Assembly (NCBI GenBank): GCA_937991535.1
Contig: CALKHN010000053.1
Coordinates: 1-64,000, forward strand
From: an uncultured Sphingobacteriales bacterium
GTDB lineage: Bacteria; Bacteroidota; Bacteroidia; Chitinophagales; Chitinophagaceae
Reading direction: 5' to 3'
Length of the DNA stretch: 64,000 bases
Shown: positions 43,556 to 52,227 of the stretch, one piece after another
How positions within the stretch are numbered: the first letter of the stretch is position 1
Layout of the letters: each line of letters starts with the position of its first letter
Made by a program: the position numbers and the translations under genes
Notes under the pieces: model-generated
Seen by the model: only the letters and a program-made list of their open reading frames with translations
What the model was told of the DNA's origin: nothing
Database searches by the model: none

Positions 43556-43951
43556 CTTTGGATATTTCAGGTATGACGACATGCAAAGATTTATACAGAA
43601 AGTTGCAACGGCCTTAAAGCGAGGTGGAAAATGGATCATCAATTCCGGCTTGATGGCCGAAAGTTTTCTTGCAAAATTTGTTAAAGAAAAAACTTATGAA
43701 CTTCCCGGCTTAACCATGCATATCCGTAATGAATACGATGAATGGAAGAGTTGCTGCTTACCACGCTCACGTACACAAAAGACGGAAAGGAAGAAACACA
43801 CCGGTTCAAACATCATGTTTATACTATCGCCGAAGTGATACGCTGGCTGGGTAACCATGATCTAAAAACCATTACACTGTATAGTTCAACAGATAAAACA
43901 ATATTTCGTTTGGGAGATGCGCAGGTATATGTGGTGGCGGGAAAATATTAG
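43545..43951 (+). pseudogene. Remnant of a SAM-dependent methyltransferase (C-terminal part, frameshifted)
   Basis: Starts inside the broken AraC end with PYSFGYFRYDDMQRFIQKV, continues AESFLAKFVKEKTYELPGLT, and is interrupted by a one-base loss in the A run near 43740. The frame at 43742 then restores EELLLTTLTYTKDGKEE and EVIRWLGNHDLKTITLYSS to the natural stop at 43951. The N-terminal SAM-binding half is missing, so it is non-functional. A 31-bp palindrome follows. Confidence 0.78.
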
Positions 43952-43978
43952 GTTAACATTAAGCCCATAAGTGAAGAA

Positions 43979-44009
43979 GGGTTTCCAACCTTTGAAAGGT
44001 TGGAAACCC
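43979..44009. repeat. 31-bp perfect palindrome (REP-like)
   Basis: GGGTTTCCAACCTTT, G, AAAGGTTGGAAACCC: a perfect 15-bp inverted repeat around one base, 27 bases after the methyltransferase remnant. No T tract is adjacent, so it is a better candidate for a repetitive extragenic palindrome than for a terminator. Copies elsewhere in the genome cannot be checked here. Confidence 0.6.
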
Positions 44010-44195
44010 CGGTTAAGGAAAAACACCCCAATGTGCTTGCATATTGTCCTGAGGATTTATATCTTGTACCCCAATAATATCCATCCAATTCAGTCTCTTC
44101 TTAGAAACCTGACCTAACCTTCTTTTCTGCAGACAGGCATGTACTATCTCCGATTAGCATTATGATATCAGTTCACCATCCTCAAACCAACTGTC

Positions 44196-46634
44196 ATGAA
44201 AAGATGCATATTATTTATTGCCGCCTATTCATTACTCCCGGCTATACCAGCGTTGTTATTTGCCCAGGCAAATATCCATGGCTCGGTAACGGATATGAAT
44301 AGCGCCCCCATTGCCGATGCTACTGTATTATTGCTGCATCCGGTTGATTCCGCGCTTGTAAAAGGAACGGTAAGCAATAGCACCGGCAATTATTCCTTTG
44401 AGAACATTGCTGCCGGTGATTATTTCATCAGTTTTTCTCATACCGGGTTCACAACGCTCTATACTCCATTACTCCAGGTAGCTGCGGATGTTAAGGATAT
44501 AAAGAATGGTACACAACAACTGAAACTGTCAGGCAGAACGCTAACCGGTGTTACAGTGACTGCCCAACGCCCTTTATACGAGCTTAAACCTGACCGTATG
44601 ACGATTAACGTAGCCAACAGTATTATCTCTGCAGGCAATACCGCATTACAGATACTGGAGCGATCGCCTGGTGTTGCGGTAAACAGGCAAAACAAAAGCA
44701 TAGCGATGCTGGGTAAAGAAGGGGTGCGGGTAATGATCAATGGAAAACTAAACTACATACCCGTTTCTGCGATACTGCAGATGTTAGATGGCATGAGTGC
44801 CGGAAACATTGACAGGATAGAATTGATTAGCACACCGCCCGCCAATTTTGATGCAGAAGGCAACGCGGGATATATCAACATTGTACTGAAGGAGAATAAC
44901 AGCTTAGGAACCAATGGATCATTTTCCGCTATACTGGGATACGGTAAAGGATGGGTAACACAGGCGAGCCTGAATTTCAATTATCGCACAGCGAAACTGA
45001 ACATTTATGGAGACTTTTCCTACTCAAGAGAAAGAAAACCGTTCACAACCAATGGCTTTAACCGGATATCAAATCAGGGAGATATTTTTGAAACCTATGG
45101 TGATTTAGACAGGATAGACACGACCCGGCTTCATAATGTCCGGATAGGCCTGGATTATCAGCTTGGCCATCGTACGATCATCGGTATTTTGCTTACCAGC
45201 AACGGCCGCTGGTACAGGCAGTCGGAGCACAGTACCGCCTCATTTCATATGAACGGACAACTGGACACCATTGCGCTAAGTTTCAATAGCGAGTTGAATA
45301 ACTGGCAGGACTATGGTATTAACCTCAATCTGCACCAGCAATTTAAAAAAGGAGATAATCTTTCATTTAACGCCTACTATCTGCGTTATAAAAACAATCA
45401 GCCCTTCAATTATTACAGCACGTATTATGATAAAGCAGGAAATTATATTTATGATGAGACCAGCCGGAACGGAAAGCTTACTCCATTGAACTTCTGGATT
45501 TATGCTGTGGACTATTCAGGAAAGCTGTCCAGAAAAATCAGCCTGGAAGCCGGGGCCAAAACCACTTTAGCCGATTTTACCAATGATCTCCATTTTGAAA
45601 GGTTCATTCAGGGTAACTGGACCACAGACAGTGCCCTTTCATCCATCTACGCCCTGAAGGAAAATTATACTGCTGTATATACCTCCTTCAATTTTGCAGC
45701 TAATGACAAAACAGCAGTGAAGGCGGGGCTGCGCTATGAATATACCAATTCAAACCTGGGAACAACAACAGAAAAAAATATCGTTGACAGGCATTACGGG
45801 AAACTTTTCCCGACATTATTTCTTTCACACAAGCTGAATGAACAGAACACCTTCAGTTTTTCGTATACCAGCAGGATCACCAGGCCAACATTCAACGACC
45901 TGGCCCCCTTCACTTATTATGTTAATAGAAACACAGTATTAACCGGTAACCCTGCTTTGCAACCGGCCATTGCCCATGCCGTAACTGTGGGCTACACCTA
46001 TAAAAAATACTTCCTGCAGCTAACTTTTACCAGAGAAAACAATAGCATCACTTTTTTCCAGCCCAGTGTTGACTCCGGCACCAACAAAACCATTTTGAGT
46101 CCACAAAACCTGGATCATCAAAAACTTGCAGCGTTGGTGCTCTCGGTTCCCATAACCGTTGCTACCTGGTGGGGCATGCAATACAATATCACCGGAACAT
46201 GGCAACAGGTGAATGCGTACTACGAAAAAGAGCCTGTAAGAATAGAGAAAAAGAACATCAGCATCAATATGATACAGACCTTTACCCTGCCTGCAAATTT
46301 TTCAGTGGAGCTGTCCGGCTTTTACAGCTCTCCCAATCTCAATGGGATCACTGTTTTTAAAGCGATGGGGTCGCTGGACTTTGGCATTAGAAAGAAACTG
46401 GGTGCAAGAGATAAAATTAATTTCTCTGTCAACAACCTGTTTAACTCAATGGACTTCCGTGGATATACTAACGTGCCGGAAAAGAATCTTGTCAGTGATA
46501 TTCATTTGCGGTTTTCCTGGCGAACCTTTAAGCTCACCTATACACGGAGTTTTGGAAAGCAAAATCTTAAAGCCAGCCGCAGTAGAACCACAGGTGCAGA
46601 AGATGAGAAGGGGCGAGTGAACTATAATCAATAA
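44196..46634 (+). CDS. Outer membrane beta-barrel receptor (OMP_b-brl / TonB-dependent-like)
   Basis: 812 aa. MKRCILFIAAYSLLPAIPAL is a signal peptide. Then a carboxypeptidase-regulatory-like domain (NIHGSVTDMNSAPIADATVL, residues about 25-115), a plug-like domain (ELKPDRMTINVANSIISAG, VMINGKLNYIPVSAILQML, IELISTPPANFDAEGNAGYI), and a 22-stranded-type barrel of the OMP_b-brl_3 class to the C-terminus. No TonB box is evident by eye. The two membrane genes that follow begin 13 bases later, so this is the first gene of a cluster. Ligand unknown. Confidence 0.9.
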   Translation: MKRCILFIAAYSLLPAIPALLFAQANIHGSVTDMNSAPIADATVLLLHPVDSALVKGTVSNSTGNYSFENIAAGDYFISFSHTGFTTLYTPLLQVAADVKDIKNGTQQLKLSGRTLTGVTVTAQRPLYELKPDRMTINVANSIISAGNTALQILERSPGVAVNRQNKSIAMLGKEGVRVMINGKLNYIPVSAILQMLDGMSAGNIDRIELISTPPANFDAEGNAGYINIVLKENNSLGTNGSFSAILGYGKGWVTQASLNFNYRTAKLNIYGDFSYSRERKPFTTNGFNRISNQGDIFETYGDLDRIDTTRLHNVRIGLDYQLGHRTIIGILLTSNGRWYRQSEHSTASFHMNGQLDTIALSFNSELNNWQDYGINLNLHQQFKKGDNLSFNAYYLRYKNNQPFNYYSTYYDKAGNYIYDETSRNGKLTPLNFWIYAVDYSGKLSRKISLEAGAKTTLADFTNDLHFERFIQGNWTTDSALSSIYALKENYTAVYTSFNFAANDKTAVKAGLRYEYTNSNLGTTTEKNIVDRHYGKLFPTLFLSHKLNEQNTFSFSYTSRITRPTFNDLAPFTYYVNRNTVLTGNPALQPAIAHAVTVGYTYKKYFLQLTFTRENNSITFFQPSVDSGTNKTILSPQNLDHQKLAALVLSVPITVATWWGMQYNITGTWQQVNAYYEKEPVRIEKKNISINMIQTFTLPANFSVELSGFYSSPNLNGITVFKAMGSLDFGIRKKLGARDKINFSVNNLFNSMDFRGYTNVPEKNLVSDIHLRFSWRTFKLTYTRSFGKQNLKASRSRTTGAEDEKGRVNYNQ

Positions 46635-46647
46635 TAAATAGATAAAC

Positions 46648-47442
46648 ATGAAATCCTTGAATGTTTTAGAAAAAGAAAACGAGGAAATAACCGGAATTAC
46701 TCAATTTCAAAAACCGATTGTTTCTCCAGCGTTTGTTAGCGCCGCAATCATTGGGATCGTTTTGCTGATCGTTTTGATTCAAATCGGTTTCCTTAATACC
46801 TATATCAGATTTTTCCCGAAGTTTGAAGACACAACCATTGAAGGTCGCGGCACGATGCGTTTTAATTGGATAATGCACTTACATGGCATGGTTATGATGA
46901 GTTGGGTGTTCATGCTACTGGTGCAGCCTATTCTTATCCGGCAAGGTAAAATGAAACTCCACCGCCAGGCAGGCCAGCTGAGTTATGTGATAGCCCCGTT
47001 GGTGGTGGTGTTTCTTTTTCTTGTTAACCAGGATGCGTATCATAACAATTTAAACCTCGCAGGAAAATTTCAGGCTGTTGCTTTCATATCCCTCACTTTC
47101 CCGGGTATTATTTTTTTTGGCGCCTTGTATACTTTTGCCATTTTATATAGACGCCGCCCGGCGCTACACATGCGCTTTATGTGCAGCACAGCTTTTCTAT
47201 TGATTCCCCCCGCATTGGATCGTGCATTGATTTTTTATCTGAATTTGCCTGGTTTTGATGTGGGTAGTATCGTTGTGCTATTGTTGACAGGAACTATAAC
47301 GATTATAGACTCTGTGAAGACAAAAAGACTGAGCCCCTTTGTTTTAGTGTTCGCTTTCTTTGTTCTGCATAAAACACTTTGGCATTTACGGGAGACTGAT
47401 TTTTGGCAGACTATAGGAAATGTGATAGCAAAATTATTCTGA
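46648..47442 (+). CDS. Polytopic membrane protein with conserved His (cytochrome b-like or DUF2306-like)
   Basis: 264 aa with about seven hydrophobic helices. Conserved-looking motifs: NWIMHLHGMVMMSWVFMLLVQP, GKMKLHRQAGQLSYV and LHMRFMCSTAFLL, with His pairs HLHG and LHRQ that could bind haem or metal. The ATG at 46648 is 13 bases after the outer-membrane gene, so the two are cotranscribed. The next gene is a damaged paralogue with the same motif order. No named family is assigned with confidence; DUF2306-like is a guess from the pattern. Confidence 0.82.
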   Translation: MKSLNVLEKENEEITGITQFQKPIVSPAFVSAAIIGIVLLIVLIQIGFLNTYIRFFPKFEDTTIEGRGTMRFNWIMHLHGMVMMSWVFMLLVQPILIRQGKMKLHRQAGQLSYVIAPLVVVFLFLVNQDAYHNNLNLAGKFQAVAFISLTFPGIIFFGALYTFAILYRRRPALHMRFMCSTAFLLIPPALDRALIFYLNLPGFDVGSIVVLLLTGTITIIDSVKTKRLSPFVLVFAFFVLHKTLWHLRETDFWQTIGNVIAKLF

Positions 47443-47487
47443 TCTTAAAAATATTACATACCAGAATTGTCAAAAAACCCATTCTAT

Positions 47488-48193
47488 ATGTTATCTCAAA
47501 AAGCAACTACTGCCCGTTTTACAGGCATGCCTGGCTTTGGTTTACATTAGCGATGGTCGCTACCATCACCGGGTTCTTCAAGTCCTTTATTTCAAAAATG
47601 GCGGAAACAGATCCTGTGCATCATTTTCATGGAATAACATCGGGCGGCTGGATATTCCTGCTCATCATTCAACCCTTTTTGTACAGCAGGGATAAATGGG
47701 CGCACATCGCAAGCTGGGAAAGATCTCTTTTCTACTTGCCCTGTTACTGGTTATGAGCGGACTTATGATGATGCACCTGATGCTTAGCCGACAAGGAGGA
47801 TTAAATCCTTTTACCTACATGATTTCTTTCCTTGATGTGATTTTCCATACCCGGTTTATTTTCTTTTATGTAAGTGCCATAAAGGATCGTCAAAATATGC
47901 AGTTACATGCCCGTTATATGGCAGGTACGGTACTGGCGCTGCTGCCGCCGGGATTGGGAAGAGCCACTGCTTTAATACCGGCATTAACCGAAGGTACGCT
48001 GGGGCTTGATGTAACTTATATTCTTCTTGAACTCACAACAATTATTCTCATAATAGACGACAAAAGAAAAGGGAAAATTTACCCGCCTTATGTAATCGCA
48101 TTTTTCTTTTTCATTTTTCAGCATATCGCTTTACATTTTGCTGCAGGCTGGCCGATTTGGCAAAAATTAATGAATGCGTTTGCGGCATTGTAA
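47488..48193 (+). pseudogene. Second, frameshifted paralogue of the membrane protein
   Basis: Starts MLSQKATTARF at 47488. Two one-base deletions split the frame: the first in the TTTT run near 47520 and the second in the AAA run near 47698. Restoring one T and one A joins TTARFYRHAWLWFTLAMVATI, HHFHGITSGGWIFLLIIQP and DKMGAHRKLGKISFLLALL into one protein to 48193. The motif order HxHG, W..QP, HR..GK parallels the neighbour at 46648. Homopolymer location makes sequencing error a serious alternative to a true pseudogene. Confidence 0.83.
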
Positions 48194-48252
48194 GTTAATG
48201 CTGTGGCCCGTGCCAGGAACACTGATTCATGAAAACCGCGGGTAGGGTGATG

Positions 48253-48747
48253 CTATCTCTCATCGGCCGAAGGACCGTACATGCCCGGAACAGGCACATT
48301 CAGCAAACGAAGATATACCGATAACTGCCCGCGATGATGAATGATATGATTCATTACCATATTACGGATAGCCACTTTCCTGGGCAATTCAAATGCTTTT
48401 ATTTCACCTCTTCTCAATGACCACTTTATATTCAAATCTTCATCCATAGCTTTTTCCAATAAGGCAAGCGCCTGTTGCATAATATCCTCAAAAGCCGTGG
48501 TTATTTCATCTTTTGAAGAAACCTTCACACGATCAAAAGTATCCCTTGCAAAATCAAACTCTGTAGCTGCCATCATATAATTGATCCACCGCGGCAACTC
48601 CGCTATATGGCAGGCCAATCGCTCCATCGACATGCTTTTTTCGTGTGGTTGCCAGTTAAACTGTTCTTCGGGTATCCGTGCCAGTATTTTGCGAGTATTC
48701 GATGCTTCGTATTTGAGCTCATTTATGAGCGCTGTATGTATTGCCAT
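48253..48747 (-). CDS. DinB family protein
   Basis: 164 aa four-helix-bundle DinB-family protein. Landmarks: MAIHTALINELKYEASNTRK at the start, EEQFNWQPHEKSMSMERLACHI (metal-site region with His) and NMVMNHIIHHRGQLSVYLRLLNVPVPGMYGPSADE (two more His and the family's end). Three His form the Ni/Zn site of the family. Probable thiol-dependent or nucleophile-transfer enzyme; substrate unknown. Divergent from the esterase gene. Confidence 0.9.
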   Translation of the reverse strand: MAIHTALINELKYEASNTRKILARIPEEQFNWQPHEKSMSMERLACHIAELPRWINYMMAATEFDFARDTFDRVKVSSKDEITTAFEDIMQQALALLEKAMDEDLNIKWSLRRGEIKAFELPRKVAIRNMVMNHIIHHRGQLSVYLRLLNVPVPGMYGPSADER

Positions 48748-48777
48748 TGAAAATATTTTGACAAAGGTAGAATTGAT

Positions 48778-48808
48778 TTTGTCATACTTTTTTTCTTTAC
48801 TATCTTTT
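48778..48808 (+). promoter_or_regulatory. Promoter of the sialate O-acetylesterase gene
   Basis: TTTG at 48778-48781, 19 bases, TATCTTTT at 48801-48808 (one mismatch to TAnnTTTG), 18 bases before the ATG at 48827. Confidence 0.5.
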
Positions 48809-48826
48809 CAACACAAAATAAACCAC

Positions 48827-50284
48827 ATGAACAAAATCCTTGCATTGTTTTTCATAACCATTTCTATTTTAACGGGACTGAGCTTTGAAGGATTTGCCAA
48901 TATTCGTCTTCCCGCAGTACTTTCCAGCAATATGGTATTGCAGCAGCAGTCAACCGTAAACCTGTGGGGCTGGTCATCTCCCGGAGAAAAAATTTTCATT
49001 ACCACATCATGGGGCTCAGCAATTGATTCTACCGTTGCATCGGGCGATGCCAAATGGAATATTGCAATCAAAACACCTGCCGCGGGTGGTCCTTATACCA
49101 TTACCTTCAAAGGCAATAATACAATCGTACTCAATAATGTAATGATTGGTGAAGTATGGGTTTGCTCAGGCCAGTCCAATATGGAATGGAGCAGCCTGAA
49201 TGGTTTGCCGCAGATAGACGCCGAACTTCCGAACAGCGCCAATCCCAATATCCGTTTTTTTCATATTCCCAAAACCACGGCGTTAACTCCCCAGGAAGAT
49301 TGCGTGGCTACATGGACGGAATGCAACCCGGAAACATTAAAAAGCTTCAGCGCGGTAGCCTATTATTTTGGAAAACAATTGCAGCAAAAATTAAACATAC
49401 CCATTGGGCTTATCAATACCAGTTGGGGCGGCACGCCCGCAGAAGTATGGACACCTGAAGACCTGGTGGAAAATGACCCGGAGCTGAAAACCGCCGCTGC
49501 TAAAATTGGCGCTACCAACTGGTGGCCCATTGCACCCGGCAGGGCATACAATGCCATGATTTCCCCCATCACTTCTTTTGATATTGCCGGCGCCATCTGG
49601 TACCAGGGAGAAAGCAATGCAGGCACAGCGTCCACATATAAACAATTGATGACAACCCTGATTGATAGCTGGCGTAAAGACTGGAACAAGAATATCCCTT
49701 TTTACTACGTACAGATAGCGCCTTTTGCTTACGGCAATAAAAATATAGGAGCTTTATTGCGGGAAGCGCAAACGCAGACACTCACACATCCCAATACAGG
49801 CATGGCCGTAATTACCGACCTGGTAGATAATGTAAAAGACATTCATCCCAAAAACAAGAAGGATGTTGGCACAAGATTAGCTGCCTGGGCTTTGGCAGAA
49901 ACTTATAAAAAAGAGGGAATTACTTATAAAAGTCCCATGTATAAAAACATGGAGGTAAACAAAAATAAAGTAACAGTGTATTTCGACAATGTGCCCAATG
50001 GACTGGTTATTAAAGGAGGAGAAAAGAAAGCCACCGAATTTTATATTGCCGGAGATGATAAAAACTTTTTGCCTGCTGATGTAAAGATTGACGGTGATCA
50101 TGTAATACTTACCAACAAGCAAATTAAAAATCCTGTAGCCGTGCGGTTTGCATTCAGCAATACGGCAATAGCCAATATTTTCAGCAAAGAAACCAGCCCG
50201 AACGGACAGGCCAGACCGGGATTACCTGTAAATCCTTTCAGAACGGATGACTGGGATGTGGATACAGGTAGTGACCAGAAGTAA
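48827..50284 (+). CDS. Sialate O-acetylesterase (SGNH hydrolase)
   Basis: 485 aa from ATG 48827; the frame extends 5' over the divergent DinB gene but that part is antisense. MNKILALFFITISILTGLSF is a signal peptide. SGNH motifs: VCSGQSNMEWSSL (Ser), NTSWGGTPAEVWTP (Gly), AIWYQGESNAG (Asn), and KDIHPKNKKDVGTRL (Asp-x-x-His). The enzyme removes O-acetyl groups from sialic acid or other sugars outside the cell. Length fits SIAE-type enzymes. Followed by micro-repeat DNA and the RDD gene. Confidence 0.94.
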   Translation: MNKILALFFITISILTGLSFEGFANIRLPAVLSSNMVLQQQSTVNLWGWSSPGEKIFITTSWGSAIDSTVASGDAKWNIAIKTPAAGGPYTITFKGNNTIVLNNVMIGEVWVCSGQSNMEWSSLNGLPQIDAELPNSANPNIRFFHIPKTTALTPQEDCVATWTECNPETLKSFSAVAYYFGKQLQQKLNIPIGLINTSWGGTPAEVWTPEDLVENDPELKTAAAKIGATNWWPIAPGRAYNAMISPITSFDIAGAIWYQGESNAGTASTYKQLMTTLIDSWRKDWNKNIPFYYVQIAPFAYGNKNIGALLREAQTQTLTHPNTGMAVITDLVDNVKDIHPKNKKDVGTRLAAWALAETYKKEGITYKSPMYKNMEVNKNKVTVYFDNVPNGLVIKGGEKKATEFYIAGDDKNFLPADVKIDGDHVILTNKQIKNPVAVRFAFSNTAIANIFSKETSPNGQARPGLPVNPFRTDDWDVDTGSDQK

Positions 50285-50383
50285 GTGGTCAGTCGAAAGT
50301 GATGGGTTACAAGAACAAGTCACAGGTTACAAGTTACAGGGAAATCCACTTGTGCACCTGCGAGTTGCGACCTGAAACCGCTC
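50285..50383. repeat. Convergent-junction micro-repeat (GGTTACAAG family)
   Basis: GGGTTACAAGAACAAGTCAC, CAGGTTACAAGTTACAGG and CACCTGCGAGTTGCGACCTG between the convergent esterase and RDD genes, words shared with 13594-13655 and 36264-36325. Confidence 0.5.
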
Positions 50384-51184
50384 CTACCCTTTTGTTGACA
50401 AATAATTATAATCCTTTAGCAGGGTATCTAAAAAATCAAACGCGGGCATGGTGCTTTGAATGGCTAACACATTTTTAACACGGTCTGAAGCGTTTTCCAC
50501 CATTTGTATATGTCCTGTTTGACGGCCCGTATCCAAAATGCCCTTAATCGTATTGATATCTCTGTCGCTCAGGCGCATTACCTGCGGAAATACGGGAACA
50601 TAGCTATCGCTTACTTCCATGAAAATGGTGTCTTCAAGATTTCCTTTGGGATTGGCTTTAATAAGCAGCGTTCCGGCTGCCAAATCTCCAAGTCTTTTTG
50701 ATTTATGATGTACTGCAACCAGAACCAGGTCTGCAATAAACATCAGTGTTGTTATCCACAATGCTTTTAATGCACCTATCCAGCCAAATACAATAGCAAT
50801 GATAATAACAGGAATAGAAAGGTCGGATGACCGCAGCAGCCACCGGATCATATACTGTGCCGGCGAAGCTTTTCCCCCGTTATCATTCACCACACGTATA
50901 CCCAGTAATTTTTTCCCTACGCTTTGCCCGTTCCAGAACAGTTCGCAAAAAAAATGATAGGTGAACACAGGCAGTAATATAATAAGCTGAAGGGCCCACA
51001 TATCGTATCCAGAAATATTGCGTGCATAATTACCTGCTGCGGAAGCGTATACATTGTAGGCAATGATGATATAAAATATTTGCAGCACAAAATCAATGAT
51101 CCAGGCTATCATTCTTGTATGAAAAGGAGCGCTTTCAAATTCAAGGTCAATATTAAAATTAGTAGGAATAAAAATCTTACCCAT
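50384..51184 (-). CDS. RDD family membrane protein
   Basis: 266 aa from ATG 51184. RDD domain with three hydrophobic helices (about residues 25-48, 67-90, 120-150) and the pattern ARMIAWIIDFVLQ-like (TRMIAWIIDFVLQIFYIIIA), FWNGQSVGKKLLGIRVVNDNGG and HHKSKRLGDLAAGTLLI. The C-terminal 80 residues are soluble. RDD proteins are integral membrane proteins of unknown transport role. Divergent from the SpoIIM operon (79-base gap) with a shared regulatory gap, so it belongs to the same module. Confidence 0.9.
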   Translation of the reverse strand: MGKIFIPTNFNIDLEFESAPFHTRMIAWIIDFVLQIFYIIIAYNVYASAAGNYARNISGYDMWALQLIILLPVFTYHFFCELFWNGQSVGKKLLGIRVVNDNGGKASPAQYMIRWLLRSSDLSIPVIIIAIVFGWIGALKALWITTLMFIADLVLVAVHHKSKRLGDLAAGTLLIKANPKGNLEDTIFMEVSDSYVPVFPQVMRLSDRDINTIKGILDTGRQTGHIQMVENASDRVKNVLAIQSTMPAFDFLDTLLKDYNYLSTKG

Positions 51185-51263
51185 AGTATGCAATAATATA
51201 TATTTGGGTCAGTTGTTAAACGATGTTAAGTATTTATTTAAATTGGAACAAATTTAATTACCC

Positions 51264-52226
51264 TTGCGTGAAGCCTTATTTATAAAAAAGAATAAAGACA
51301 GGTGGCTGAAAACCCAGCACATGCCGGCAGAAGATGCCGATGAAACTGGTATAGATTTCACGCAACTGGTAGACGATCTTTCCTATGCCAAAACTTTTTA
51401 CCCGCATAGCAGGGTAACCCGGTATTTAAATGCAAGGGCATCGCAAATCTACATGAGTATTTACCAGAGCAGGAAAGAAGACCGCAACCGCATTACTGAA
51501 TTCTGGAAATATACCGTACCCCTTACCGTTCGGAAGCATCATGGTGTATTGTTGTTTTGTGCAGCGCTTTTTATTACCTTTTTTATAACCGGTTTTTATT
51601 CATCACAGCATGATGAAACTTTTGTACGCGAAATGCTGAGCGACAATTATGTGAATATGACGGAAGAGAATATTGAAAACGGCAAGCCGTTTGGCGTATA
51701 CGCCGAAGGAGGGGAACTGCTGATGTGGATGGGGATTATGATCAACTACCTTTTTGTGGCATTTGGCTATTTTGCACAGGGCCTTTTGCTTTGCATTCCG
51801 TTGATCGTTTCCTTGCTTACTGAAGGCGTTCGGCTGGGCGCATTTGAACAAATGTTCTTTGCAAAAGGATTGGGTATGCAATCTGTACTAACTGTTTTCA
51901 TTCACGGCACACTGGAAATATCGGCTATTGTAATTGCAGGCGCGGCGGGTATTGTATTGGGCAAGGGCTGGATGTTTCCGGGAACGGGTAAAAGATTAGA
52001 TGCATTTATGCGGGGAGCCAAAGATGGCGTTATCATATTGGCCAGTTTAATACCGGTTTTTATGGTAGCGGCCTTTTTTGAAGGATTTATTACCCGCTAT
52101 TATACAATGCCCTGGTGGTTAAGCGGTTTTATTTTATTGCTTTCCGCTTCCTACATCACATGGTATTATATTATTTATCCCGTGCGGGTACAAAAACGTA
52201 TGTTAGCCAGGCGCAAAACCTTATAA
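51264..52226 (+). CDS. Stage II sporulation protein M-like (SpoIIM family)
   Basis: 320 aa starting at TTG 51264; no in-frame ATG lies upstream before a stop, and REALFIKKNKDRWLKTQHMP is the expected N-terminus. Integral membrane protein with about six helices: HHGVLLFCAALFITFFITGFY, GELLMWMGIMINYLFVAFGYF, LTVFIHGTLEISAIVIAGAA, GVIILASLIPVFMVAAFF. SpoIIM drives membrane engulfment in spore-formers; Bacteroidota carry a non-sporulation homologue in this module. Preceded by TATATTTG at 51199-51206. DUF4129 begins one base after the stop. Confidence 0.88.
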   Translation: MREALFIKKNKDRWLKTQHMPAEDADETGIDFTQLVDDLSYAKTFYPHSRVTRYLNARASQIYMSIYQSRKEDRNRITEFWKYTVPLTVRKHHGVLLFCAALFITFFITGFYSSQHDETFVREMLSDNYVNMTEENIENGKPFGVYAEGGELLMWMGIMINYLFVAFGYFAQGLLLCIPLIVSLLTEGVRLGAFEQMFFAKGLGMQSVLTVFIHGTLEISAIVIAGAAGIVLGKGWMFPGTGKRLDAFMRGAKDGVIILASLIPVFMVAAFFEGFITRYYTMPWWLSGFILLLSASYITWYYIIYPVRVQKRMLARRKTL

Positions 52227-52227
52227 T

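Noticed and set aside
43545..43951. Functional fusion of AraC sensor and methyltransferase
   Set aside because: The two parts are in different frames, the SAM-binding half is missing and a second frameshift follows.
47403..47756. Separate gene starting upstream of the second membrane protein
   Set aside because: Its first 30 codons are shadow sequence. The real N-terminus is MLSQKATTARF at 47488 and the later part is a frame of the paralogue reached after a one-base loss.
48581..48826. N-terminal extension of the sialate O-acetylesterase over the DinB gene
   Set aside because: It is antisense to DinB and has no signal peptide; the ATG at 48827 begins a clean signal peptide and follows a promoter.
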